Shown in pieces: positions 19,172-26,566 of a stretch of DNA of 64,000 bases. Origin of the DNA: Azospirillum oryzae (GTDB taxonomy: Bacteria > Pseudomonadota > Alphaproteobacteria > Azospirillales > Azospirillaceae); NCBI RefSeq assembly GCF_008364795.1, contig NZ_VTTM01000005.1:186001-250000 (forward strand), written 5' to 3'. Each line of letters opens with the position of its first letter. The stretch's first letter is position 1. The notes under the pieces are model-generated. The model was not told where the DNA came from and made no database searches. It saw only the letters and a list, made by a program, of their open reading frames with translations. Made by a program: the position numbers and the translations under genes.

Positions 19172-19232
19172 GGTGGGCTGCGATTTTTGGCGCGACGGTA
19201 CGGAACCTATCCTCCTCTGTAGGAGATGGTTC

Positions 19233-20120
19233 ATGATCAAGCATATTCTTGTCCTGCTCGATGGTGCCGCCGCCGACGAACGGGCGCTGAACGCCGCCTT
19301 TACCCTCGCCAAGCTGTTCAATGGGCATGTTGACGCCTTCCACGTTCGGCCCGACCCGCGGGTGGCCATTCCACCGGTTACCGAGGGTTTCTCATCCGAC
19401 ATGCTGGAGCGCCTGATCCGGGAGGCGGAGCAGGCGGACCAGGAACGGGCATCGCACGCAAGGCACAGCTTCGACACCGCCGTTGCGGCCGCCGGCATTC
19501 ACAGCATCGGCTATCCTGACGCCGATACCGCCATCGCGTCCGGTTCCATCACAGCAACATGGCGCGAAATGGTTGGCCAGCCGGAGGATATTCTCACTCA
19601 GCGTGGGCGCTGTGCCGACCTCCTCCTGTTCGCACAGCCATTCGATGCACCAGCCAATGTCCTGCGGCTGGAGACGGCTTTGTTCGAAACCAGTCAGCCG
19701 ATGCTGCTGGCGGCACCAGGCATGGATGGAGAGGCACTTTCATCGATTGCAATCGCCTGGAACGGCAGCCGACAAGCGGCAAGGGCGATCGCCGGGGCCA
19801 TGCCGCTCCTGCGGCGGGCGCGGAATGCCACGATACTGACGGTGGACGGAGGCGATGAGGTCAAAGGTCCGACGGCGCCGATGATCACATGCCTTTCCGA
19901 CCATCTGGCCTGGCACGGCATCTCCGTGGCAGTCGACGTCCTGCACAAGGATGGCCGCCCGACCGGCGAGTTGCTGACGGGAAGGGCGAAGGAGATCGGC
20001 GCGGGTCTTCTGGTCATGGGTGGCTACGGACACAGCAGATTCCGGGAAATGGTCCTGGGCGGCGCAACCCGCCATGTGCTGGGGACCACTCTCGGATGCT
20101 CGGTCCTGATGGCACACTGA
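19233..20120 (+). CDS. universal stress protein with two tandem Usp domains
   Basis: The 295-residue protein consists of two Usp folds. The first starts MIKHILVLLDGAAADERALN. The second starts SIAIAWNGSRQAARAI and ends with the nucleotide-binding pattern GGYGHSRFREMVLGG, suggesting ATP binding by the second domain. The start is fixed by AGGAG seven bases before ATG 19233. Such proteins accumulate in starvation or low oxygen. It leads an operon with PRPP synthase (38 bp gap) and an APH-fold protein (22 bp gap). Confidence 0.92.
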   Translation: MIKHILVLLDGAAADERALNAAFTLAKLFNGHVDAFHVRPDPRVAIPPVTEGFSSDMLERLIREAEQADQERASHARHSFDTAVAAAGIHSIGYPDADTAIASGSITATWREMVGQPEDILTQRGRCADLLLFAQPFDAPANVLRLETALFETSQPMLLAAPGMDGEALSSIAIAWNGSRQAARAIAGAMPLLRRARNATILTVDGGDEVKGPTAPMITCLSDHLAWHGISVAVDVLHKDGRPTGELLTGRAKEIGAGLLVMGGYGHSRFREMVLGGATRHVLGTTLGCSVLMAH

Positions 20121-20158
20121 GACAGCCAGCCACTGATAGTCCGGCTTGGGAGGCATCG

Positions 20159-21139
20159 ATGACGCACGATGGAATGCTGCTGTTCGATCTGGACCCGCAT
20201 TGGCGGCATGGCCGCCGGATCGCCACTCATCTGGAAATTCCGATTTCCCCCCATGAGGAGAGACGCTTCGAGGATGGCGAAATGAAGCTTCGCCCCTTGA
20301 TCAGCGTCAGGGACCGCGACGTGTTCGTTGTCCAGTCCCTGCTGGGCGATGCTCATGACAGCGTGCATGACAAGCTCTGGCGGCTCCTGCTTTTCACGGG
20401 CGCCCTGAAGGATTCGTCCGCGCGCCGGGTGACGGTGGTGGCCCCCTATCTGGCCTACAGCCGCAAGGACCGCCGCACGAAATCCCGCGATCCTGTGGCA
20501 ACGCGCCAGCTGGCGATCCTGTTCGAGGCGGCCGGTGTCGACCGGGTCGTCACGATGGACGTGCACAATCAGGCCGCGTTCGAGAATGCTTTCCGCTGCC
20601 GGACCGAGCATCTTCTGGCACGCCCCCTTTTTGCCGATCACGTCAAGGCGACGGCAGGGAATGACCCGATTGTCCTGCTTTCCCCCGATGTCGGAGGCAT
20701 GAAGAGGGTCGAACAGCTTCACGAAACGCTGGAACACAGCCTTGCCCGGCCGGTCGGTCTGGCCTTCATGGAGAAGACCCGCAGTGCCGGAGTTGTCGGC
20801 GGCGGACAGCTGGTCGGCAACGTGGCCGGCTGCAGAGTGCTGATTCTCGACGATCTCGTTGCGACGGGAACCACCATGCTGCGGGCCGCCGAAGCATGCC
20901 GGACGGCGGGAGCCCTTTCGGTGGTGGCACTGGCAACCCACGGCGTGTTCGCGCCGGGTGCCGTCGACATGCTGCAGTCGCCGGCCTTCGACAGCGTCGT
21001 GGTGACCGACACCGTACCGCCCTGGCGGTTGGAGGGCGACATATCGGTTCGAAGACTCACGGTGCTGGACACCGCGCCGCTGTTCGCAGAGGCGATCGCC
21101 CGCATGCATGCCGGCGGTTCGTTGAGCGATCTTCTTTAG
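20159..21139 (+). CDS. prs: ribose-phosphate pyrophosphokinase (PRPP synthase), accessory type
   Basis: The 326-residue protein makes PRPP from ribose-5-phosphate and ATP. It has the flexible catalytic loop RKDRRTKSRDPVATRQLA, the metal-binding region TMDVHNQAAFENAF, LSPDVGGMKR and the PRPP loop LILDDLVATGTTM. It is more divergent than housekeeping Prs and sits in a stress operon, so it is likely a second copy. The downstream island also has two PRPP-linked enzymes (22679-23389 and the nicotinate enzyme at 25054), which suggests a local PRPP/NAD theme. GGGAGG precedes the ATG. Confidence 0.9.
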   Translation: MTHDGMLLFDLDPHWRHGRRIATHLEIPISPHEERRFEDGEMKLRPLISVRDRDVFVVQSLLGDAHDSVHDKLWRLLLFTGALKDSSARRVTVVAPYLAYSRKDRRTKSRDPVATRQLAILFEAAGVDRVVTMDVHNQAAFENAFRCRTEHLLARPLFADHVKATAGNDPIVLLSPDVGGMKRVEQLHETLEHSLARPVGLAFMEKTRSAGVVGGGQLVGNVAGCRVLILDDLVATGTTMLRAAEACRTAGALSVVALATHGVFAPGAVDMLQSPAFDSVVVTDTVPPWRLEGDISVRRLTVLDTAPLFAEAIARMHAGGSLSDLL

Positions 21140-21161
21140 AACAGATGGCGGATCGCCCGAA

Positions 21162-22211
21162 GTGGATGACCATCCGATACAGCGCGCGGATCGAATGCCG
21201 GCGGACCAAGACTTTCCGCTCGAATTGAAGGTGGAGTTCTTACAGAGACCGGATGCTTATTTCGATCGCCCCAGCCAGGTCCAAGCGATCGAAACCCGTC
21301 TTTCGTGGGTCTTCCTGACCGAGCGACATGCATACAAACTGAAGAAACCCCGACGACTTCCCGAAGTGAACCTGTCGACGGTGGCGTTGCGCCACGCAAA
21401 TTGTCTGACCGAAATACGGTTGAACCGTCGACTGAGTGCGATGGTTTATCATTCCGCCCTTTGCCTTGCCCTTCGGCCGGATGGTGACCTCAGCTTGTGC
21501 GAGCGGCCTGGGCCCACAGATCGTGTCGTCGATTGGGTGGTTTGGATGCAGCGCCTTCCGACCGAGCGACGGATGGACGAATTGATCGGCTCCAACGCCT
21601 TGCAGACAAGCGACGTCCGCAATCTCGGGATTACGCTATCGAGATTTTACCGCTTCAGTCGATCCGTTCCGATGGCAGGCGACAGGTACGTAGGCCGATT
21701 TGCGCAGGATGTTGAGAAGAACCAGGTCACGGCCAGAACCACACTCCCCAAAGAAATGGCTTACCGGGCGAACAAGGCAGCGATCTGGCAACGAGGGTTC
21801 CTGAAAACACAACGCGGTCTGTTGCGGAAGCGGGCGGAAGGTCGGTGGATCATCGAAGCCCATGGCGACCTTCGCCCAGAACACATCTTTTTTACTGCTC
21901 CCCTTCAGATCATCGACTGCCTTGAATTCGACCGGGCACTCCGGCTGCTCGATCCCGTTGATGAGCTTTCCTATCTCGGCCTTGAATGCGATCGCCTGGG
22001 AGAAGGGTGGATCGCCAACCATCTTCTGAGGATTTACGAGGCGCGGAGCGGGGACAGGGCCGATCCTCATCTGGTCGCCTTCTATCGCAGTGTCCGCGCT
22101 TGCATCCGCATCCGGCTGGCCGCACACCGGCTGGCCGACGCCACTGCCGCCCAACGTGGACGGTGGCTGGAACGCATCGATCAATATCTCTCATGCATCG
22201 AGAAACATTGA
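21162..22211 (+). CDS. aminoglycoside-phosphotransferase-fold protein (COG2187-like), kinase domain only
   Basis: The product is 349 residues. Kinase-fold motifs are visible: the catalytic loop WIIEAHGDLRPEHIFF and the metal-binding stretch IIDCLEFDRALRLLDPVDEL. Many relatives are about 520 residues with an added P-loop ATPase domain; here that second domain is absent. The substrate is unknown and antibiotic resistance should not be assumed. It is the third gene of the universal stress operon. The exact start is uncertain, because ATG 21162 and a later ATG at 21195 (MPADQDFPLE) are both possible. Confidence 0.75.
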   Translation: MDDHPIQRADRMPADQDFPLELKVEFLQRPDAYFDRPSQVQAIETRLSWVFLTERHAYKLKKPRRLPEVNLSTVALRHANCLTEIRLNRRLSAMVYHSALCLALRPDGDLSLCERPGPTDRVVDWVVWMQRLPTERRMDELIGSNALQTSDVRNLGITLSRFYRFSRSVPMAGDRYVGRFAQDVEKNQVTARTTLPKEMAYRANKAAIWQRGFLKTQRGLLRKRAEGRWIIEAHGDLRPEHIFFTAPLQIIDCLEFDRALRLLDPVDELSYLGLECDRLGEGWIANHLLRIYEARSGDRADPHLVAFYRSVRACIRIRLAAHRLADATAAQRGRWLERIDQYLSCIEKH

Positions 22212-22213
22212 CC

Positions 22214-22525
22214 CTATTCGGCCAGAGGATCGGAGGTCCGAACAGCGGCGTCGATGGGATGCAACTCGCTTGCCCCCCAGATTTCGGTGTGGGCGTAACC
22301 GGAGGCACGGACGGTGGTCGCCACCCTCATTGCCGCGTCAATCCCTGGGGCGGTGAAGATATCGAGGAAGTCGTAGGGACCAAGAACGGCAAAGCTGCTT
22401 CGCCATTCGACATCTGGGCAGTTCTGGCCGATCTGTTCGGCGAGGTGCTGCCGGACCTTGTCGGTGGATTTCGGTGGAGCTTTCGTCCCCTGGATAAGCC
22501 GTGTCAGCATGATGAATGTGGCCAT
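22214..22525 (-). CDS. GYD-domain protein
   Basis: The 103-residue product begins MATFIMLTRLIQGTKAPP and contains the small alpha/beta GYD-type core WRSSFAVLGPYDFLDIFTAP, with TTVRASGYAHTEIWGASEL near the end. The family is widespread, small and of unknown function. The ATG at 22525 has GGAGAGG in front; a longer start at 22540 lacks one. It converges on the APH-fold gene, whose stop codon lies two bases away, and is preceded by an FNR-like box. Confidence 0.8.
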   Translation of the reverse strand: MATFIMLTRLIQGTKAPPKSTDKVRQHLAEQIGQNCPDVEWRSSFAVLGPYDFLDIFTAPGIDAAMRVATTVRASGYAHTEIWGASELHPIDAAVRTSDPLAE

Positions 22526-22636
22526 GGCGTGCCTCTCCATACTCGTGGCCGCAGGCTGGAAGGTCAGCCGGACAGCCGAGCTGCGTTCATGACTATTCTT
22601 CAGCTTTCATAATGGACGCCAGGGGAGCGATCCTCG

Positions 22637-22650
22637 TTAACCGAGATCAA
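22637..22650. promoter_or_regulatory. FNR/FixK-like box upstream of the GYD gene
   Basis: TTAACCGAGATCAA, centred 118 bp upstream of the GYD start, in the gap after the phosphoribosyltransferase stop codon. Confidence 0.55.
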
Positions 22651-22678
22651 GAGATTGCTCAAATTCACCGGCACCGGA

Positions 22679-23389
22679 TCACGGAAACCCGGTCGTTCCC
22701 TGTCCGGCGGCGTCGAGGAGATCGATCACGTCGGAGTCATCCAGTTGGCGGAAGTCGCGGTAGAAAGTTCCGATGGACATGAAAAAGGCAGGAGTTTCCA
22801 GACAGATGATTGAGTCGGCTGTTTCGGTGAATGCAGCCAGGCTGTCCGCCGGCGCCACCGGAATTGCCAACACAAGCGCCTTTGGCCCCTCCTTTCGCAC
22901 CGCCCGAAGAGCGGCGAGCATGGTGGCGCCGGTAGCAATGCCATCATCGACCAGGATGACGGTACGGCCGGCTATGGAAGGCTGACGCCGACCTGCGAGA
23001 TAAGTGGTGCGGCGTCGCTCCAATTCCTTGAGTTGACGATGTGTTTCCTCTTCGAGCCATGAATCGGATAAAGGCAGGCCGACGTTGGCATTGATCACCG
23101 TTTCGATCGCCGCGTTCCCTCCTGCCCCACAACTGGCAATCGCACCGATCGCCAGCTCCGGCTGGTACGGAGCACCCAGTTTGCGGACCAGAACGAGCCC
23201 GAGCGGGGCGTGAAGCCTCCTTGCGATCTCCACCGCCACCGCAACACCGCCGCGCGGGAGGGCCAGGACAACGGGCGCCTGATCCCGCAAGGGCGACAGC
23301 TTGTCTGCCAGCCGCTTGCCGGCATCGGCCCGATCCCTGAAAAGGGCCGTGATCCCGTCTCCCCCTTCCATCGCTGGCCAATGGCCCAT
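22679..23389 (-). CDS. phosphoribosyltransferase-fold protein (COG1926-like)
   Basis: The 236-residue product has VVLALPRGGVAVAVEIARRL near the start and the PRPP-binding loop VILVDDGIATGATMLAALRA. This matches the COG1926 group, proteins with a PRTase fold whose substrate is not settled; some are fused to hydrolases, which is not the case here. It is the second gene after the phasin-like gene (33 bp gap) on the minus strand and probably shares its promoter. Confidence 0.85.
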   Translation of the reverse strand: MGHWPAMEGGDGITALFRDRADAGKRLADKLSPLRDQAPVVLALPRGGVAVAVEIARRLHAPLGLVLVRKLGAPYQPELAIGAIASCGAGGNAAIETVINANVGLPLSDSWLEEETHRQLKELERRRTTYLAGRRQPSIAGRTVILVDDGIATGATMLAALRAVRKEGPKALVLAIPVAPADSLAAFTETADSIICLETPAFFMSIGTFYRDFRQLDDSDVIDLLDAAGQGTTGFP

Positions 23390-23422
23390 GTCCCCTCCCG
23401 GTGCTTCTTCAGGACAGCGGCT

Positions 23423-23884
23423 TCAGCCGCGCGCATCCGCGGGCTTGCCTTCGCGCCGGCCCTCTGCATTCCGAAAGCGCCGTTCCCTCGGATGGAAAGG
23501 CCGGTCCTGTGATGCGCTGGCGGAGGCCTGTTCGGCAATGGCGCGGGACATGCCCTGCGCCTGCTCCATCACCGCGGTCGCCTCATCCGACCAGCGTTTC
23601 AGGCGGTCGGCCATCCAGTCGTTCCAGAGAGAGGATCGTTCCGCCGCATCTTCCACCGTCCCCATCCGCTCCACGGTGGACAATGCCGATTGGAGATCGT
23701 CCTGGCGATGTTCCAGCCAGTTGCGGCTCATGGCCTCAAAACCGCCGAACAGGTTCGACTGCATGCGCAAGATTGCCTCGGTCCGTTCCAGAAAGTTGTT
23801 TTGCAGCAGTGTGTTGGCGCTCCATATTGGAAATGCGCCTTCCAATTGGGGGAACGCCGGTGTGTCGATTGGTTGGCGCCGCAT
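23423..23884 (-). CDS. phasin-like protein
   Basis: The 153-residue protein is largely helical and amphipathic: TLLQNNFLERTEAILRMQ, WLEHRQDDLQSALSTVERM, LWNDWMADRLKRWSDEATAV. This resembles phasins that coat polyhydroxyalkanoate granules, though identity is not certain. The C-terminal 30 residues are Arg-rich and disordered. ATG 23884 has GAGGAG upstream. A role in polyester storage would fit the acyl-CoA and acetyl-CoA genes of the island. Confidence 0.6.
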   Translation of the reverse strand: MRRQPIDTPAFPQLEGAFPIWSANTLLQNNFLERTEAILRMQSNLFGGFEAMSRNWLEHRQDDLQSALSTVERMGTVEDAAERSSLWNDWMADRLKRWSDEATAVMEQAQGMSRAIAEQASASASQDRPFHPRERRFRNAEGRREGKPADARG

Positions 23885-23973
23885 CGATACTCCTCCTCTT
23901 GTGCCCGGCATTTGCCGCCGGCCAGCCCAGGCTGGGCATCGCGGGATTTAGAAGAGAATCTTTTTCTCGGCCC

Positions 23974-23987
23974 TTAATCCACGTTAA
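23974..23987. promoter_or_regulatory. FNR/FixK-like box upstream of the phasin-like gene
   Basis: TTAATCCACGTTAA, a nearly symmetric copy, centred 97 bp upstream of the phasin-like start. It could also once have served the degraded P-type ATPase on the other strand. Confidence 0.6.
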
Positions 23988-24089
23988 GAACAACATGGCG
24001 CATTCGGACGGGAATACTTCTTTGGACATTTCGAATCCGAATTGGCTGATCGGCGCAGCCTTCGGCGGATAAGGGTTCAGGAGGACAGG

Positions 24090-24242
24090 ATCACGGACGA
24101 GATCTGGATAAAGCCAATCTCTGCGGTCCTGACGGAGCTGGGTATCACGAGCATCGGGTTGGCTCAGACCGAGGTGGACCGCCGCCACAGGCGATACGGG
24201 TACAACCGGCCGCCAACACGGCCGTTGTTCGGGGCCGCCGAA
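24090..24242 (+). pseudogene. N-terminal stub of a cation-transporting P-type ATPase
   Basis: In one frame the translation reads ISAVLTELGITSIGLAQTEV, then DRRHRRYGYNRPP. This is the cation-ATPase N-terminal pattern (a helix, GL..xEv..R, RYG.N). Nothing of the transmembrane, phosphorylation (DKTGT) or nucleotide-binding regions follows; within about 40 residues the frame loses similarity and then meets the promoter region of hsp20. The rest of the gene has been deleted. Confidence 0.45.
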
Positions 24243-24284
24243 GCGCGGCATCGAGCGCATTCTCCGACGAAACAACGGCCAGCC

Positions 24285-24298
24285 TTAATCCAGATAAA
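24285..24298. promoter_or_regulatory. FNR/FixK-like box upstream of hsp20
   Basis: TTAATCCAGATAAA, centred 81 bp upstream of the hsp20 ATG at 24373. Confidence 0.65.
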
Positions 24299-24372
24299 GT
24301 CGGCCGGCCCCGCCGGGTGCTAAAAACCATCGCGTCACAAGGGTAATCCCAAGGATAATCCAGGAGGATGCC

Positions 24373-24930
24373 ATGACTATGACTGAAACGGGCACCGGCG
24401 AAAAGCCGAAGGACCTCAAGACCACCGGCCTGGCGGCCAAGGAAGTGGCGGAGCGCAATCGCCACCCGCTTTTCGCCCTGCGCGACGAATTCGACCGACT
24501 GTTCGACGAGGCGTCGTCGATGATGCGCTTCCCGTGGAGCCGCCGCCCGGTATTCGGCATGGAGCCGCTGTTGCGCAGCGACGCCGATCTGGAGGCGATC
24601 GTGCCCCCGGCGGAAGTGGATGAACGGGAGACCGAATACCGCGTCACCCTGGAAATCCCCGGCATGGACGAGAAGGATGCCGAGATTTCCATCCAGGACG
24701 ATATCCTGACCGTCAAGGCCGAGAAGAAGGAGGAGACGGAAGAAAAGGACAAGAACCGCTATTTCTCGGAGCGCCGCTATGGACTGTGCGCCCGCACCTT
24801 CCGGCTGCCTGCCAATGTGAAGGCGGACGCGATCACGGCCAGCATGAAGAACGGCGTGCTCACCATCGTGCTGCCGAAGTCCGAGCCGAGCAAGCCGACC
24901 AGGCGCACCATCGAGATCGCCAAGGTCTGA
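24373..24930 (+). CDS. small heat-shock protein, Hsp20/alpha-crystallin family
   Basis: The 185-residue holdase chaperone has a long N-terminal arm, an alpha-crystallin domain from about residue 78 (VDERETEYRVTLEIPGMD, ISIQDDILTVKAEKK, ASMKNGVLTIVLPKS) and a short tail. The arm carries RDEFDRLFDEASSM, typical of bacterial class members. AGGAGG lies before the ATG. It is followed, after a very strong hairpin, by the nicotinate phosphoribosyltransferase gene. Confidence 0.95.
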   Translation: MTMTETGTGEKPKDLKTTGLAAKEVAERNRHPLFALRDEFDRLFDEASSMMRFPWSRRPVFGMEPLLRSDADLEAIVPPAEVDERETEYRVTLEIPGMDEKDAEISIQDDILTVKAEKKEETEEKDKNRYFSERRYGLCARTFRLPANVKADAITASMKNGVLTIVLPKSEPSKPTRRTIEIAKV

Positions 24931-24990
24931 GTTCCCGGCGCCGCTGAAAAAGCCGCGGAAAAGACGGCATCGCCGATGGGCAGGCAGGCC

Positions 24991-25027
24991 GCCGGCTGCT
25001 ATGTCGCAGCCCGACATAGCAGCCGGC
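24991..25027. terminator. 16-bp perfect hairpin between hsp20 and pncB
   Basis: Arms at 24991-25006 and 25012-25027 are perfect reverse complements (GCCGGCTGCTATGTCG and its complement) around a 5-nt loop. No T-tract follows, so it is an atypical intrinsic terminator. It may instead be an mRNA-stabilising or attenuating structure that sets hsp20 levels above pncB. Confidence 0.6.
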
Positions 25028-25053
25028 GCATAGCATTTGGGCGGGAGGCGGCC

Positions 25054-26430
25054 ATGAAAATCCATCCCGGTCCGGCGGGCGATGGCGACAATCTTCTGCT
25101 CACGGACCTCTACGAGGTCGCCATGGTCGACGCCTACCTCGACCACGGAATGAACGGCACTGCATCATTCGAGTTGTTCGTCCGCACCCTGCCGGACCAA
25201 AGGAATTTTCTGATCGCAGCCGGTCTCGAACAGGCGGTTGCCTTCCTGGAGACAGCCAGATTTGCTCCGGACGATCTGGCGTGGCTGCGCGACCATGCCC
25301 AAATATCGAACCGGACCGTCGAATATCTTCGGGACTTCCGCTTCTCCGGGGATGTGGACGCGCTCCCTGAAGGGACGGCCTTTTTCGCCCATGAACCGAT
25401 CCTGCGCGTGACGGCCAGCCTGCCGGAAGCGCAGATGATGGAAACGCGCCTGATCAACCTGATCCATCTTCAGACCGTCATCGCCTCAAAGGCCGCAAGG
25501 CTGGTGTTGGCGGCGGACGGCCGCCCGCTGTTCGACTTCGGTCTGCGCCGGGCACACGGCGCTGAAGCCGGGCTCCTGGCTGCACGAGCCGCATACATCG
25601 CGGGCTTCGCCGGAACGGCAACCGCTTTGGCCGGCCGGCGTTTTGGCATTCCGATCGTCGGGACGATGGCGCATTCCTTCGTGCAGGCCCATCGGCAGGA
25701 AGCCGAGGCATTCATCAACTTCGCCCGTTCACGTCCACGGAACCTGACCCTGCTCCTCGACACCTACGACACCGAGGCGGCAGCCGGGACTGTGGTGTCC
25801 CTGGCAGGCAAGCTGGCGGTCCAAGGGATCCATCCGTCCGCTGTCAGGCTGGACAGTGGCGATCTCGCAGCGCAGTCGCAACGGGTGCGTGCCATCCTCG
25901 ATGCCGGTGGATTGAGCGGGACGCACATCGTGGCGAGCGGCGGATTGGACGAGCATGTGCTCGGGTCGCTTCTGACCGCGAATGCGCCAATCGACAGCTT
26001 CGGTATCGGCACCAACCTGACCACTTCCAGCGACGCGCCTGCGCTCGATTGCGCCTACAAACTGGTCGAGTATGCCGGGTTTCCTCGGCGCAAGCGCTCG
26101 CCCGGCAAAGCGACATGGCCAGGGCGTAAACAGGTTTTCCGCAGCTACGATGCCGGCGGCCGGATCCGGACGGACCTGCTGTCCGTCGCCGAAGCGCAGG
26201 AGCCGGGACGTCCGCTGCTGATCCCGGTTATGCGGAACGGGCGCCGTGTCGGGCCCCTACCGGACCTGACCGCGATCCGCTCCCACGCTGCGGCTGAATT
26301 GGCGAGCCTGCCGGAGCCGGTGCGCGACCTGAAGCATCATGCAACCATTGAAACCGGCATTTCGCCCGAACTCGAGGCGCTCGCCGAGCAGGCTGACAGC
26401 ATTGGTCAGGTCCGACCGGACCATCCATAA
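25054..26430 (+). CDS. pncB: nicotinate phosphoribosyltransferase
   Basis: The 458-residue enzyme of the NAPRTase family joins nicotinate and PRPP to nicotinate mononucleotide in NAD salvage. It has LLLTDLYEVAMVDAYLDHGM, then FELFVRTLPDQRNFLIAAGL, then DFGLRRAHGAEAGLLAARAA, and SFVQAHRQEAEAF. The late SGGLDEHV and SFGIGTNLTTSSD segments bind phosphate in known members. ATG 25054 has GGGAGG. It lies downstream of hsp20 in the same direction, probably partly co-transcribed through the hairpin. Confidence 0.93.
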   Translation: MKIHPGPAGDGDNLLLTDLYEVAMVDAYLDHGMNGTASFELFVRTLPDQRNFLIAAGLEQAVAFLETARFAPDDLAWLRDHAQISNRTVEYLRDFRFSGDVDALPEGTAFFAHEPILRVTASLPEAQMMETRLINLIHLQTVIASKAARLVLAADGRPLFDFGLRRAHGAEAGLLAARAAYIAGFAGTATALAGRRFGIPIVGTMAHSFVQAHRQEAEAFINFARSRPRNLTLLLDTYDTEAAAGTVVSLAGKLAVQGIHPSAVRLDSGDLAAQSQRVRAILDAGGLSGTHIVASGGLDEHVLGSLLTANAPIDSFGIGTNLTTSSDAPALDCAYKLVEYAGFPRRKRSPGKATWPGRKQVFRSYDAGGRIRTDLLSVAEAQEPGRPLLIPVMRNGRRVGPLPDLTAIRSHAAAELASLPEPVRDLKHHATIETGISPELEALAEQADSIGQVRPDHP

Positions 26431-26459
26431 CGGCAGGACATCGAATTTCCGGGCGGCTC

Positions 26460-26473
26460 CTAACCTGGGTTAA
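26460..26473. promoter_or_regulatory. FNR/FixK-like box upstream of the acs-pdh operon
   Basis: CTAACCTGGGTTAA, reverse complement TTAACCCAGGTTAG, centred 100 bp upstream of the acsA ATG. Confidence 0.6.
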
Positions 26474-26566
26474 ACCCAGCCATGGGACGCGGGCGTAACC
26501 TGCTGCGCGATACCGCCATCATCAGCACCTGCTCGCCGGGCGGTACGTTCAGGATGAGGTGCACCC

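Noticed and set aside
21162-22211. An aminoglycoside resistance gene
   Set aside because: The fold is shared with many non-resistance kinases, and the context is a stress operon.
11773-24930. The ftsH and hsp20 genes as part of a known heat-resistance (protein quality control) island
   Set aside because: ClpG/ClpK, YfdX and HdeD-type genes expected for that island are absent.
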